Part shown: positions 32,610-38,601 of the stretch, one piece after another
Layout of the letters: every line of letters starts with the position of its first letter
How positions within the stretch are numbered: the first letter of the stretch is position 1
IMG/VR virus record: IMGVR_UViG_3300044858_002790
Span: 1-41,485 of that record
Length of the DNA stretch: 41,485 bases
From: a virus
Strand: one strand, 5' to 3'
Made by a program: the position numbers and the translations under genes
The notes under the pieces: model-generated
Told to the model about the DNA's origin: nothing
The model's database searches: none
The model's input: only the letters and a program-made list of their open reading frames with translations

Positions 32610-33074
32610 ATGACAGGAAAGTTTGTTAGTACCAAAACATATACTGCAGAACGTGGATTTGCTGTTGCATACAGACAATGGAGAGCAGAATCTCATTGTC
32701 GATTGATCCATGGCTATAGTCTAGGATTTCATTTAGAGTTCGAGTGTGATGAAAACGATCTCGATGCCCGCAATTGGTGTGTTGATTTCGGTTCATTGAA
32801 GTCGTTCAAGGATTTTTTGGAAGATCATTTCGATCATACATGTTTGGTTGCTCAAGACGATCCCGAATTTAAATTGTTCGAGGAAATGCATCACAAGAAA
32901 CTCATTAAAATGGTGGTTGTCGAAAAGACAGGATGTGAGGGTTTGGCTAAATTTCTTTTTGACTATCTGGATGAAATTTGGATTCCAGAAAACGGTTATA
33001 GCGACCGAGTGAAAGTTCGTAAAGTCGAAGTTAGAGAAACACCTAGCAATTCTGCAATGTTTATAAGGGAGTAA
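32610..33074 (+). CDS. QueD/PTPS-like protein with altered metal ligands (154 aa)
   Basis: SHCRLIHGYSLGFHLEFE, VDFGSLK and FDHTCL follow the 6-carboxytetrahydropterin synthase (QueD) pattern; C30 aligns with the catalytic Cys. Of the three zinc His in E. coli QueD (H16, H31, H33), only the middle one (H34 here) is retained; Y21 and Y36 replace the others. So the metal site is changed or lost. It may still act in the FolE/DpdA pathway, or bind pterins without turnover. GGGAG precedes the ATG. Confidence 0.8.
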   Translation: MTGKFVSTKTYTAERGFAVAYRQWRAESHCRLIHGYSLGFHLEFECDENDLDARNWCVDFGSLKSFKDFLEDHFDHTCLVAQDDPEFKLFEEMHHKKLIKMVVVEKTGCEGLAKFLFDYLDEIWIPENGYSDRVKVRKVEVRETPSNSAMFIRE

Positions 33075-33075
33075 T

Positions 33076-33366
33076 ATGGATATAAAAGTGATAAAGCTTG
33101 TGTCAGGTGAAGAACTGATTGCAAGTGTCAATGAGAACCTTTCTGGTCAAATTTCGTATGTCAAGCCCCGTGTGTTTGTTATGCAGCACAATCAAAGTGG
33201 GCAAGTTCAAGCAGCTTTGGTGCCATATATAATGTCTGCGCCTGACGAAACCATCGAAATAAATGCAAGTGCTATCGTTTCGATTGTTAGTAGTGTGTCG
33301 AAGCAACTTGAGGATGCGTATCTACAACATACGTCGAGTATTGATTTAACAGCAGCAAAACTATAA
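33076..33366 (+). CDS. LSm/SH3-like phage protein (96 aa)
   Basis: MDIKVIKLVSGEELIASVNE matches the first strands of Sm-like phage proteins (LxxGExxxG-type turn), and NASAIVSIVSSVSKQL the second Sm motif region. Could bind RNA or act as a small adaptor; assignment is by pattern only. AAGGGAGTAAT upstream. Confidence 0.5.
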   Translation: MDIKVIKLVSGEELIASVNENLSGQISYVKPRVFVMQHNQSGQVQAALVPYIMSAPDETIEINASAIVSIVSSVSKQLEDAYLQHTSSIDLTAAKL

Positions 33367-33376
33367 GGAGAGTATT

Positions 33377-33538
33377 ATGGGTGATTCTTTTGACGAGAAG
33401 TATGCGGGCATCAATGCATACGAAGGCGGGTTTATGGTTTCCTTTGGTGGCAAAACCGTTATTGTAACATCATTGAACAAAGCAATTAAGCTTGTCAGGG
33501 AATATCTTGCAGTACCTGGCACAACTGAAGGAGAGTAA
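33377..33538 (+). CDS. Small hypothetical protein (53 aa)
   Basis: ATAAGGAGAGTATT before the ATG; the TAA is followed by the TTG start of the outer-membrane-type protein. Peptide MGDSFDEKYAGINAYEGG, then FMVSFGGKTVIVTSL. No family recognised. Confidence 0.6.
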   Translation: MGDSFDEKYAGINAYEGGFMVSFGGKTVIVTSLNKAIKLVREYLAVPGTTEGE

Positions 33539-33539
33539 T

Positions 33540-34100
33540 TTGAAAAAGACAATTCTAGCAACACTTTTGGCAGCAGCATCATTCGGCGTATTGGCTAGTG
33601 AATTTGGCTCAGTCGAATACACCCCAGCCGTTAAGAACAAGACTACTGGTCAGATCGCTTCTGATCAAACCACAGTCGTAGTCGGAACCTCAGCATTGAA
33701 GTTTGTTACTGTTGATGGTAAGCTGGATGTGACCCGCAACCGTGGTAATGGTCTTCTGACCAATGATGCACAAGTTCGTGGCACCATTAAGATGCCAATT
33801 GGTCAGAATTTGGACGTTTGGGGTCGTGGTGGTGTTGGTCGTTCCTTCACAACTGGCAACAGCTACGGATTCTATACCTATGCAGGTGGCGCTGATCTTA
33901 AGCTGTACGACAATGTCACTGCATTCGCATCTGCCGAGCGCAACAACTCATTCAAGGCTGGCAATCCACACTCGACAGCTTATGAGCTTGGTCTAGGGTA
34001 TTCTTTGACCAAGAAAGATACACTTAGTGCATCATATGTCCGCACACTGGGCGATATTGACACTGGTGGTGTTAAGGTGGGATATTCCCGCAGTTTCTAA
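33540..34100 (+). CDS. Signal-peptide-bearing outer-membrane-type protein (186 aa)
   Basis: TTG start after AAGGAGAGTAA. A clean Sec signal peptide (LKKTILATLLAAASFGVLA, residues 1-19) with likely cleavage before SEFG is followed by alternating beta strands rich in Gly, Asn and aromatic residues, ending YVRTLGDIDTGGVKVGYSRSF, a C-terminal Phe typical of outer-membrane beta barrels. Perhaps a surface protein altering receptors (superinfection exclusion) or permeability. The neighbours are not structural genes. Confidence 0.8.
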   Translation: MKKTILATLLAAASFGVLASEFGSVEYTPAVKNKTTGQIASDQTTVVVGTSALKFVTVDGKLDVTRNRGNGLLTNDAQVRGTIKMPIGQNLDVWGRGGVGRSFTTGNSYGFYTYAGGADLKLYDNVTAFASAERNNSFKAGNPHSTAYELGLGYSLTKKDTLSASYVRTLGDIDTGGVKVGYSRSF

Positions 34101-34121
34101 ATTTGATAGGAGATCTATATT

Positions 34122-34313
34122 ATGGCAAAGAAAATTCGTGTAGGTAATCAAGTAACCCTTCCAGCCGGTACCCGTGTAACCATTAATGGTGAAACGACTC
34201 GCCGCATCCGTGATACCGTTGTGACTGTTCGTGACATTGAGCAGACCCGCACTGGGAACACGAAGGTCATCTGGAAGAGCATGGGTTACCGTGCATCTGC
34301 AGTATTGAAGTAA
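34122..34313 (+). CDS. Small basic protein, possible KOW/SH3 fold (63 aa)
   Basis: ATAGGAGATCTATATT upstream. Contains VGNQVTLPAGTRVTINGETT and VTVRDIEQTRTGNTKVIW, a strand-turn pattern of small SH3/KOW-like RNA-binding proteins. Function unknown. Last gene before the RNA-rich region. Confidence 0.6.
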   Translation: MAKKIRVGNQVTLPAGTRVTINGETTRRIRDTVVTVRDIEQTRTGNTKVIWKSMGYRASAVLK

Positions 34314-34369
34314 CATAAATAGTTTTGTAAAAGGATAGGTTCAGCAAATATCTAATCATAGATAACTTA

Positions 34370-34560
34370 AAACATGCAAATGTGGAGAGTTCCCGAAGGG
34401 GATGACATCTGGAAAGACAGATGGCAGTGTGGAAAGACATACTGAATTTTGTGGTGGCAAAGAAATCATATGACTGACGGAAAGACGTCTATAGCGATAA
34501 CGATCGGAAACCCCATCCTGACAAAAATATTTTTGAAAAAGTGCAAGATTTGAGTGAAGT
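34370..34560 (+). ncRNA. Candidate small RNA with three repeated GAAAGA-loop hairpins
   Basis: No strong ORF. Three hairpins share the hexaloop GAAAGA closed by a G-C pair: 34406-34423 (6 bp stem), 34425-34444 (7 bp) and 34476-34489 (4 bp). Each reads GGAAAGAC across the loop. Repeated GGA-containing loops recall CsrA/RsmA-sequestering RNAs, but the identical hexaloop could bind another protein. A 23-codon ATG frame at 34374 lies within and is probably not real. Confidence 0.55.
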
Positions 34561-34575
34561 AGGCATATATAATAC

Positions 34576-34704
34576 ATGAACAACGAAAGGGCAATGATGC
34601 TACAGCAACTAAAATTATCGATATCAACCTCACAAGAGCATAATGCACTCGTGTGGTTTCCTATTGGTACATCATATGCCAACCGCGGAGATTGCACATC
34701 GTAG
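34576..34704 (+). CDS. Possible small protein (42 aa), weak
   Basis: ATG at 34576 three bases after a TATAAT at 34568; internal ATG at 34594 with GAAAGGG is an alternative. Peptide MNNERAMMLQQLKLSIST. Composition is plausible but there is no family evidence, and the following terminator would end the unit. Confidence 0.3.
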   Translation: MNNERAMMLQQLKLSISTSQEHNALVWFPIGTSYANRGDCTS

Positions 34705-34734
34705 GGCCCTAACAGAATTATCGCATCAACCAGG

Positions 34735-34763
34735 GCCCGATGAACACAAATCATCGGGCTTTT
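34735..34763 (+). terminator. Rho-independent terminator
   Basis: Stem GCCCGATG/CATCGGGC (8 bp), loop of nine bases, then TTTT. It separates the upstream RNA region from the ArfA-like gene promoter. Confidence 0.85.
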
Positions 34764-34780
34764 AACTAATAAATCAAGGA

Positions 34781-34821
34781 GTTACTGAATCGATTGACAC
34801 AAAGTGAAATTTTGTTATACT
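34781..34821 (+). promoter_or_regulatory. Sigma70-like promoter with GTTAC box for the ArfA-like gene
   Basis: GTTAC at 34781-34785, -35 TTGACA (34794-34799), 16-nt spacer, -10 TATACT (34816-34821). The start region reads TTGGTACATCGATT as at 1820. Confidence 0.85.
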
Positions 34822-34855
34822 TGGTACATCGATTGAATTTACAAGGTAGGACGAA

Positions 34856-34975
34856 ATGAAACGAAATCCAGTAGCCCGAGACCTGCGTAGCCCGAAGTAT
34901 CGGATGCGTGTGGTAGCTTCGAAGAAGGGCAAGGGCAGCTTCAAACGTAAGGAAAAACATCAGTCGGATCAATAA
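34856..34975 (+). CDS. arfA: ArfA-like alternative ribosome-rescue factor (39 aa)
   Basis: Peptide starts MKRNPVARDLRSPKYRMRVV and contains KKGKGSFKRKEKH. E. coli ArfA has [25 protein letters not shown], so the basic KKGKGS-(Y/F)-x-RK core and the preceding hydrophobic-basic helix are preserved. ArfA binds stalled 70S ribosomes with an empty mRNA channel and recruits RF2. The phage version is shorter than E. coli ArfA (72 aa), lacks its hydrophobic C-terminal tail, and has an ordinary TAA stop. ACAAGGTAGGACGAA precedes the ATG. It has its own promoter between a terminator and the tRNA promoter. Confidence 0.8.
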   Translation: MKRNPVARDLRSPKYRMRVVASKKGKGSFKRKEKHQSDQ

Positions 34976-35017
34976 GTTACAGATTCGATTGACAGAAAAA
35001 GAAGTTTCGAATATAAT
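34976..35017 (+). promoter_or_regulatory. Consensus sigma70 promoter of the RNA/tRNA region
   Basis: GTTAC at 34976-34980, -35 TTGACA (34989-34994), 17-nt spacer, -10 TATAAT (35012-35017): both hexamers are perfect. Shortly downstream, AAGGAAATTAATC precedes a six-codon frame (MKWHRM) at 35054-35074. Confidence 0.92.
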
Positions 35018-35508
35018 GTGTTTTCAATGTTGCAAATGAGAAGGAAATTAATCATGAAGTGGCATCGAATGTAAGGATGGTCAAGTCGGGATTCGTCGGA
35101 CCGTACATCAGAATCCCCGGTTTATGGAGCTCGTAACATAAACTGCTAGGGTAATGTCAGAAGTTCCAGGACATAGCGAGTGTAGGACCTGATTGGCAAC
35201 GTGGGCCAGTGATTGTCAGGTTAAATAAAAATCAGAACGGGCGTGCTGTGGGATGGAGTATCTAATGTGATACGAAAAAACCAGCATTAGGTCTCGGGAG
35301 AAATGCCTGAGACCACATTTTTAAGTGCATTCTGTGTACTTAAAAATGTAAATTTGTCGGAAACACATCTTGGATTCGTCGGGAGACAGTAACTGAGATG
35401 TGCGGATAAGATAGTAGCGGGCGGTACCCGAGCGTGCCGAAAACGCCATGAGGGGCAAAATACCCAAAGTGGAGTACGTGTTCCTGGGAATTCAGACAAT
35501 TAAATTAT
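35018..35508 (+). ncRNA. Structured leader region of the tRNA transcript, no ORF
   Basis: About 490 bases. Strong hairpins: 35290-35314 (GGTCTCGGG with CCTGAGACC, 9 bp) and 35315-35349 (12 perfect pairs, ACATTTTTAAGT with ACTTAAAAATGT). GATTCGTCGG occurs twice (about 35090 and 35373). No tRNA found here. May be part of a larger structured RNA with 35840-37355. Confidence 0.55.
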
Positions 35509-35595
35509 GCTGTTATAGACCGATATGGATACGGGGCAGTCTGTAAAACTGTCGCCCTCTGGGCCAGCTAGGTTCGATTCCTAGTAGCAGCACCA
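35509..35595 (+). tRNA. tRNA-Tyr (GTA)
   Basis: Class II tRNA with long variable arm. Acceptor GCTGTTA/TAGCAGC (one wobble), anticodon loop CTGTAAA, T-arm CTAGG-TTCGATT-CCTAG, ends ACCA. Confidence 0.92.
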
Positions 35596-35710
35596 AGTTT
35601 GAGGTTGTTTAGTGGCGTCGCTAAACGTAGCTAGGCAATTTGTTGTTGATGTATGGCTGCATACTGCTGCTGAATCTGGAGGAAGATGTTAGCGCATTGG
35701 GTACTACCGA

Positions 35711-35748
35711 TAAGTGGCGGAAGGTAAGGTTCGAGTCCTTTACACTTA
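35711..35748 (+). other. tRNA minihelix-like element
   Basis: TAAGTG (35711-35716) pairs perfectly with CACTTA (35743-35748), and AAGG-TTCGAGT-CCTT (35726-35740) forms a T-arm just inside. D and anticodon arms are missing and there is no CCA. Remnant tRNA or structural mimic. Confidence 0.5.
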
Positions 35749-35763
35749 ACTCAATTAAACAAC

Positions 35764-35839
35764 GGGGCGCCATGTACCAAGCGGGCGAGGAGCACTTGCA
35801 ATGCACCTGTGTAGGGTTGAATTCCCTAGCGTTCCACCA
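35764..35839 (+). tRNA. tRNA-Ala (TGC) with degenerate D-arm
   Basis: Standard 76-nt numbering: acceptor GGGGCGC/GCGTTCC (wobbles), anticodon loop CTTGCAA, T-arm TAGGG-TTGAATT-CCCTA, ends ACCA. The D-stem positions do not pair, and the T-loop has G where C56 is normal. Either an atypical functional tRNA or a decaying one. Confidence 0.7.
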
Positions 35840-37355
35840 AAACTCGGGGTTTATGGGTTACATCAACATTCTGCACTGGCCAGGCGAGCATGCCTGGGTT
35901 CGAAACCAGAGTGTGAGCGTAAGATATGTTGGTGGAGGTTCGATTCCTCGGCCTCGTTTCAAATAAGTCAAAGCGTTCCCCAAAACAAGGAACTCAATGA
36001 TTAATGTCAAGCAGTGCCCGCAACCTGTTGCTGCCGGGGAAATGAGACGGGAATAACACTTAACTAGTATGCCTAGCACGACAGCGCCAAATTTAAGAAC
36101 AGTTAGGGGTGACGAGTATCGAAACCCTTTGACAGAGAGGAGTGTCATAAAAAGCCCCTCGAAAATTGTATCATTAGCTCACAAGCAACCACAGGACTTG
36201 TGTTAAAAAGATGTGGAGTCAGGGACGAATTAAACTAAGTCCAGATATTACTGACAGTAGATCGCTAATGGTTCTTATTACTAGCCGGTCAGTCTAGTTT
36301 ACTGATACATCACATGACTCTACGCCTAAGACATACAGCTGGGTCGGCGCAATGTGATATACTCAACTGAAAGTGCCTAGGTTGAGCCCTATTCGTATCA
36401 ACCTGAATCATGGCAGGTATAGCCCATGGACGGTAGCAGAATCCGAGTGTAACCAGAACGCAAGGTTGCGGCGTGAATGAGCCTCAGGGACTAACCAATG
36501 AAGGCAAGGAATCTGCAGAGCAGAAATGCTTATTGAGTGTAGGAGGGTTTATTTGCTCCCGCCCATCAGTGCTTGATGGAGATATGCAAAAGTAAGTCGC
36601 TTTACTGGACGCTATGTGTCGGTGATGAATTCCGACTTAACGACTGTGCGGTAATCCCGTGGCTGGAGTAACTGTGCAGAGACGCTCGACCGAGCAGATT
36701 CGTGATAGAAATGACTTAGCCAGTCGGTCCTGATGCAAACTCAGGGGTGTCCAGTAAAGTGATTTAAATGTAGTTGTATTTTGGCTATTGCGGTAACAAT
36801 AGCCAAAATACAATTTGTAGTAAGAGCCGACGTGCAGGGCTTATAAAATATTCGCACGCCAGATTTGTAGTTGAAAGAGTTTATGGGGGCTTGACCTCAT
36901 TACAATAAGTGCAGTGATGCACCCAAAGCAAGGATTCTTACATACTTGCGCCAGAAACGGTTGATTCAAGCAAGCATTGACCTCCACGGTGACGTGGCGT
37001 TATCTGATAAGACCGGGTGACGTAAACAGGAAAGATGTGTTGTGGAAATAACGTTTGCTTAAACGCCTGACCCGCAAGGGAAGGGGAACGTTAGCAGATG
37101 GAGAGTAACAGGTGGTGCTGACCTCACAACAAAACCAACATCTCAGTGTGTAAGGGAAAATGTAGTGCGATTTGTCTGAGCCTTCGCAAGCAAGGGCTGT
37201 CGTGCAATGTTAGTGAACCGAGGGCGCTATATCAAATTGGCGTACAAGGATCGCAAAACATGGTTAAGTACCCGGGAGGGGAAAGACATGAGTCGAAGCG
37301 TATTGTGTATCTAACAAGGTATGCAGCGTTTGAGGATGCTCGACTCGGTAAGTTC
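35840..37355 (+). ncRNA. Large structured non-coding RNA candidate(s) inside the tRNA array
   Basis: 1.5 kb with no convincing ORF or recognisable tRNA but many stems: 35861-35869 with 35926-35934 (9 bp), 36213-36221 with 36315-36323 (9 bp), 36600-36610 with 36749-36759 (11 perfect pairs enclosing a 138-nt domain), the 17-bp hairpin 36774-36813, and GNRA hairpins at 36909-36922 and 36984-36997 (GTGA) and 37071-37080 (GCAA). Ornate large RNAs such as GOLLD and ROOL are known beside phage tRNA genes; I cannot say whether this belongs to them or is a new class. Confidence 0.6.
36774..36813 (+). repeat. 17-bp perfect inverted repeat (hairpin, loop CGGTAA)
   Basis: 36774-36790 and 36797-36813 are exact complements. 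No T-run follows, so it is more likely an RNA structural element or RNase III site than a terminator. Confidence 0.9.
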
Positions 37356-37430
37356 ACTAAAGTTGGCCTAAGGCAGGCCATCTCCCTTTCTAGGAGAAAG
37401 CAGTTGGTTCGATTCCAACCTTTTGTACCA
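37356..37430 (+). tRNA. tRNA-Glu (TTC)
   Basis: Acceptor ACTAAAG/CTTTTGT with one T:T mismatch, D-stem GGCC/GGCC, anticodon arm TCTCC-CTTTCTA-GGAGA, T-arm GTTGG-TTCGATT-CCAAC, ends ACCA. 75 nt. Confidence 0.88.
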
Positions 37431-37844
37431 TAAAATGCAAAGCCATCCTCGGTTTAGTGTGAAAGACATCTAATGCTTCAGCCGCAAGGTAATGAAGCCT
37501 TACAATGCTCGCAAGGCGGAGTAAGTTTGTGTCAAGAAGTTCATAGGGCGTCGAAACCCGAACAGCTCGCAAGGCTGGTGGATGAAAAGATACAGAGTAA
37601 TACTAAACGACGTGCCTACTGCCTGGCACTCAAAAACGGCGATGTTGCTGAACTACCGCATGACCCCTGGAAACATGCATGTGGTGGAAGTCGGAAGAAA
37701 AGTCCTCGCAAGGGATTCAATAATATCCGAGGGTTCAGTACTGTTGGTGTATTCTCAGCCTACAGATGCTTTACACAAACACACTGGAATGGGGGACTTG
37801 ATCCGCCCCGCCAATTAAGGCGCTAGTGTGTTGCTGTAAAGTAT
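37431..37844 (+). ncRNA. Structured spacer RNA with repeated CTCGCAAGG hairpins
   Basis: CTCGCAAGG occurs at 37508-37516, 37566-37574 and 37705-37713, with a CCGCAAGG relative at 37482. Enclosing stems include GCTTCA/TGAAGC (37475/37493), CTTAC/GTAAG (37499/37521), and CTTTAC plus ACACACT (37769-37785) with AGTGTGT plus GTAAAG (37825-37841), which ends three bases before tRNA-Asp. No convincing ORF. Confidence 0.6.
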
Positions 37845-37918
37845 GGCCTATTCATATATTGGTATTATATGCGCCTGTCTAGCGCAAGAAGGGAGTTCGA
37901 TTCTCCCATAGGTCGCCA
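37845..37918 (+). tRNA. tRNA-Asp (GTC)
   Basis: Acceptor GGCCTAT/ATAGGTC, anticodon arm TGCGC-CTGTCTA-GCGCA, T-arm GGGAG-TTCGATT-CTCCC, ends GCCA. AT-only D-stem. Confidence 0.92.
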
Positions 37919-38024
37919 AACATCGTCCAACTTGCGGATGTCGCTCATGGGAAAGACTGGGGAATACATAACCTAGTATCAGCCTTGAGAGCAAGAGAGT
38001 GATGAAAATTCACTCAAGAACAAT

Positions 38025-38098
38025 GGTGTGTCTGATGTAGTGGTAGCACTTCTGACTGTGAATCAGAAAGCGAGGGTTCGATTCCCCGATACACCCCA
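38025..38098 (+). tRNA. tRNA-His (GTG)
   Basis: Includes the encoded G-1 opposite C73, as expected for His. Acceptor GTGTGTC/GATACAC, anticodon arm TCTGA-CTGTGAA-TCAGA, CCA end. The T-stem is imperfect. Confidence 0.9.
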
Positions 38099-38104
38099 AA
38101 TTAT

Positions 38105-38158
38105 GAGGATGCTAGTATTCGTTACTACAATCAGTAACCAGGCTGATCGTCCTCACCA
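38105..38158 (+). other. 54-nt ACCA-ended tRNA-like element
   Basis: Acceptor-like GAGGATG/CGTCCTC (7 bp) followed by ACCA. Inside: hairpin TAGTA-TTCGT-TACTA and T-arm-like ATCAG/CTGAT with an 8-nt loop. It has two arms instead of three and no recognisable anticodon arm. Confidence 0.55.
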
Positions 38159-38166
38159 AATGCAAT

Positions 38167-38250
38167 GCCCCGGTGGTGAAACTGGTAGACACAAGGGACT
38201 TAAAATCCCTCGCTTATGGCGTGCCGGTTCGACTCCGGCTCGGGGCACCA
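38167..38250 (+). tRNA. tRNA-Leu (TAA)
   Basis: Class II. Acceptor GCCCCGG/TCGGGGC, anticodon loop CTTAAAA, T-arm GCCGG-TTCGACT-CCGGC, ends ACCA. 84 nt. Confidence 0.95.
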
Positions 38251-38260
38251 AAGAATATAT

Positions 38261-38336
38261 CCCTAGGGAGCTCATAAGGACGAGCGTTGTCTTGATAAGG
38301 CAGAGGTAGTGAGTTCGAATCTCACACTAGGGACCA
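38261..38336 (+). tRNA. tRNA-Ile (GAT)
   Basis: Acceptor CCCTAGG/ACTAGGG (last pair mismatched), D-stem GCTC/GAGC, anticodon loop TTGATAA, T-arm GTGAG-TTCGAAT-CTCAC, ends ACCA. Confidence 0.9.
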
Positions 38337-38365
38337 AAAGTTGTGTTGCAACTAATGTCGGTGCT

Positions 38366-38410
38366 CCCGTTCTCCCGACTTAAAATGACCGAAAGGTAAT
38401 AACGGGACCA
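38366..38410 (+). other. Short ACCA-ended element with possible pseudoknot
   Basis: CCCGTT (38366-38371) pairs with AACGGG (38401-38406), followed by ACCA. The 5' strand lies in the loop of a GTCGG/CCGAC hairpin (from 38358), giving an H-type pseudoknot, and ACC-GAAA-GGT forms a GNRA hairpin between. Resembles viral tRNA-like 3' ends in principle only. Confidence 0.45.
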
Positions 38411-38416
38411 AACAAT

Positions 38417-38492
38417 TGCGGGTTGGGTCAGGTGCCTACACCGGCCTCATAAGCCGGATCGGAACAGAGTGCGATTCTCTGGCCCGCTTCCA
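38417..38492 (+). tRNA. tRNA-Met/Ile2 (CAT)
   Basis: Anticodon arm CCGGC-CTCATAA-GCCGG, T-arm CAGAG-TGCGATT-CTCTG (T-loop lacks TTC), CCA end. 1:72 is a T:T mismatch, as a 1:72 mismatch occurs in initiators. D-arm is irregular. Whether elongator, initiator or lysidine-modified Ile is not decidable. Confidence 0.78.
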
Positions 38493-38497
38493 AATAT

Positions 38498-38582
38498 ACT
38501 ACGTATGACTAATGGCGGGTCATCACCCTTTCAAGGTGATTTGCGAGAGCATAAATGGGTTCGATTCCCATACGTAGTACCA
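38498..38582 (+). tRNA. tRNA with Glu anticodon (TTC) but class II variable arm
   Basis: Acceptor ACTACGT/ACGTAGT, D-stem GAC/GTC, anticodon arm TCACC-CTTTCAA-GGTGA, variable arm containing TGC-GAGA-GCA, T-arm ATGGG-TTCGATT-CCCAT, ACCA. Normal Glu tRNAs have a 4-5 nt variable loop; this one has 15. Confidence 0.8.
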
Positions 38583-38601
38583 TACAATGAAAGGAGACGT
38601 C

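Noticed and set aside
34540-34573. Promoter with TATAAT at 34568
   Set aside because: Nearest -35-like TTGAGT leaves a 12-nt spacer, too short; no extended -10.
35621-37826. Several 60-117-codon frames on both strands in the RNA region
   Set aside because: They cross tRNAs and strong hairpins, lack ribosome sites, and have no protein-like composition.
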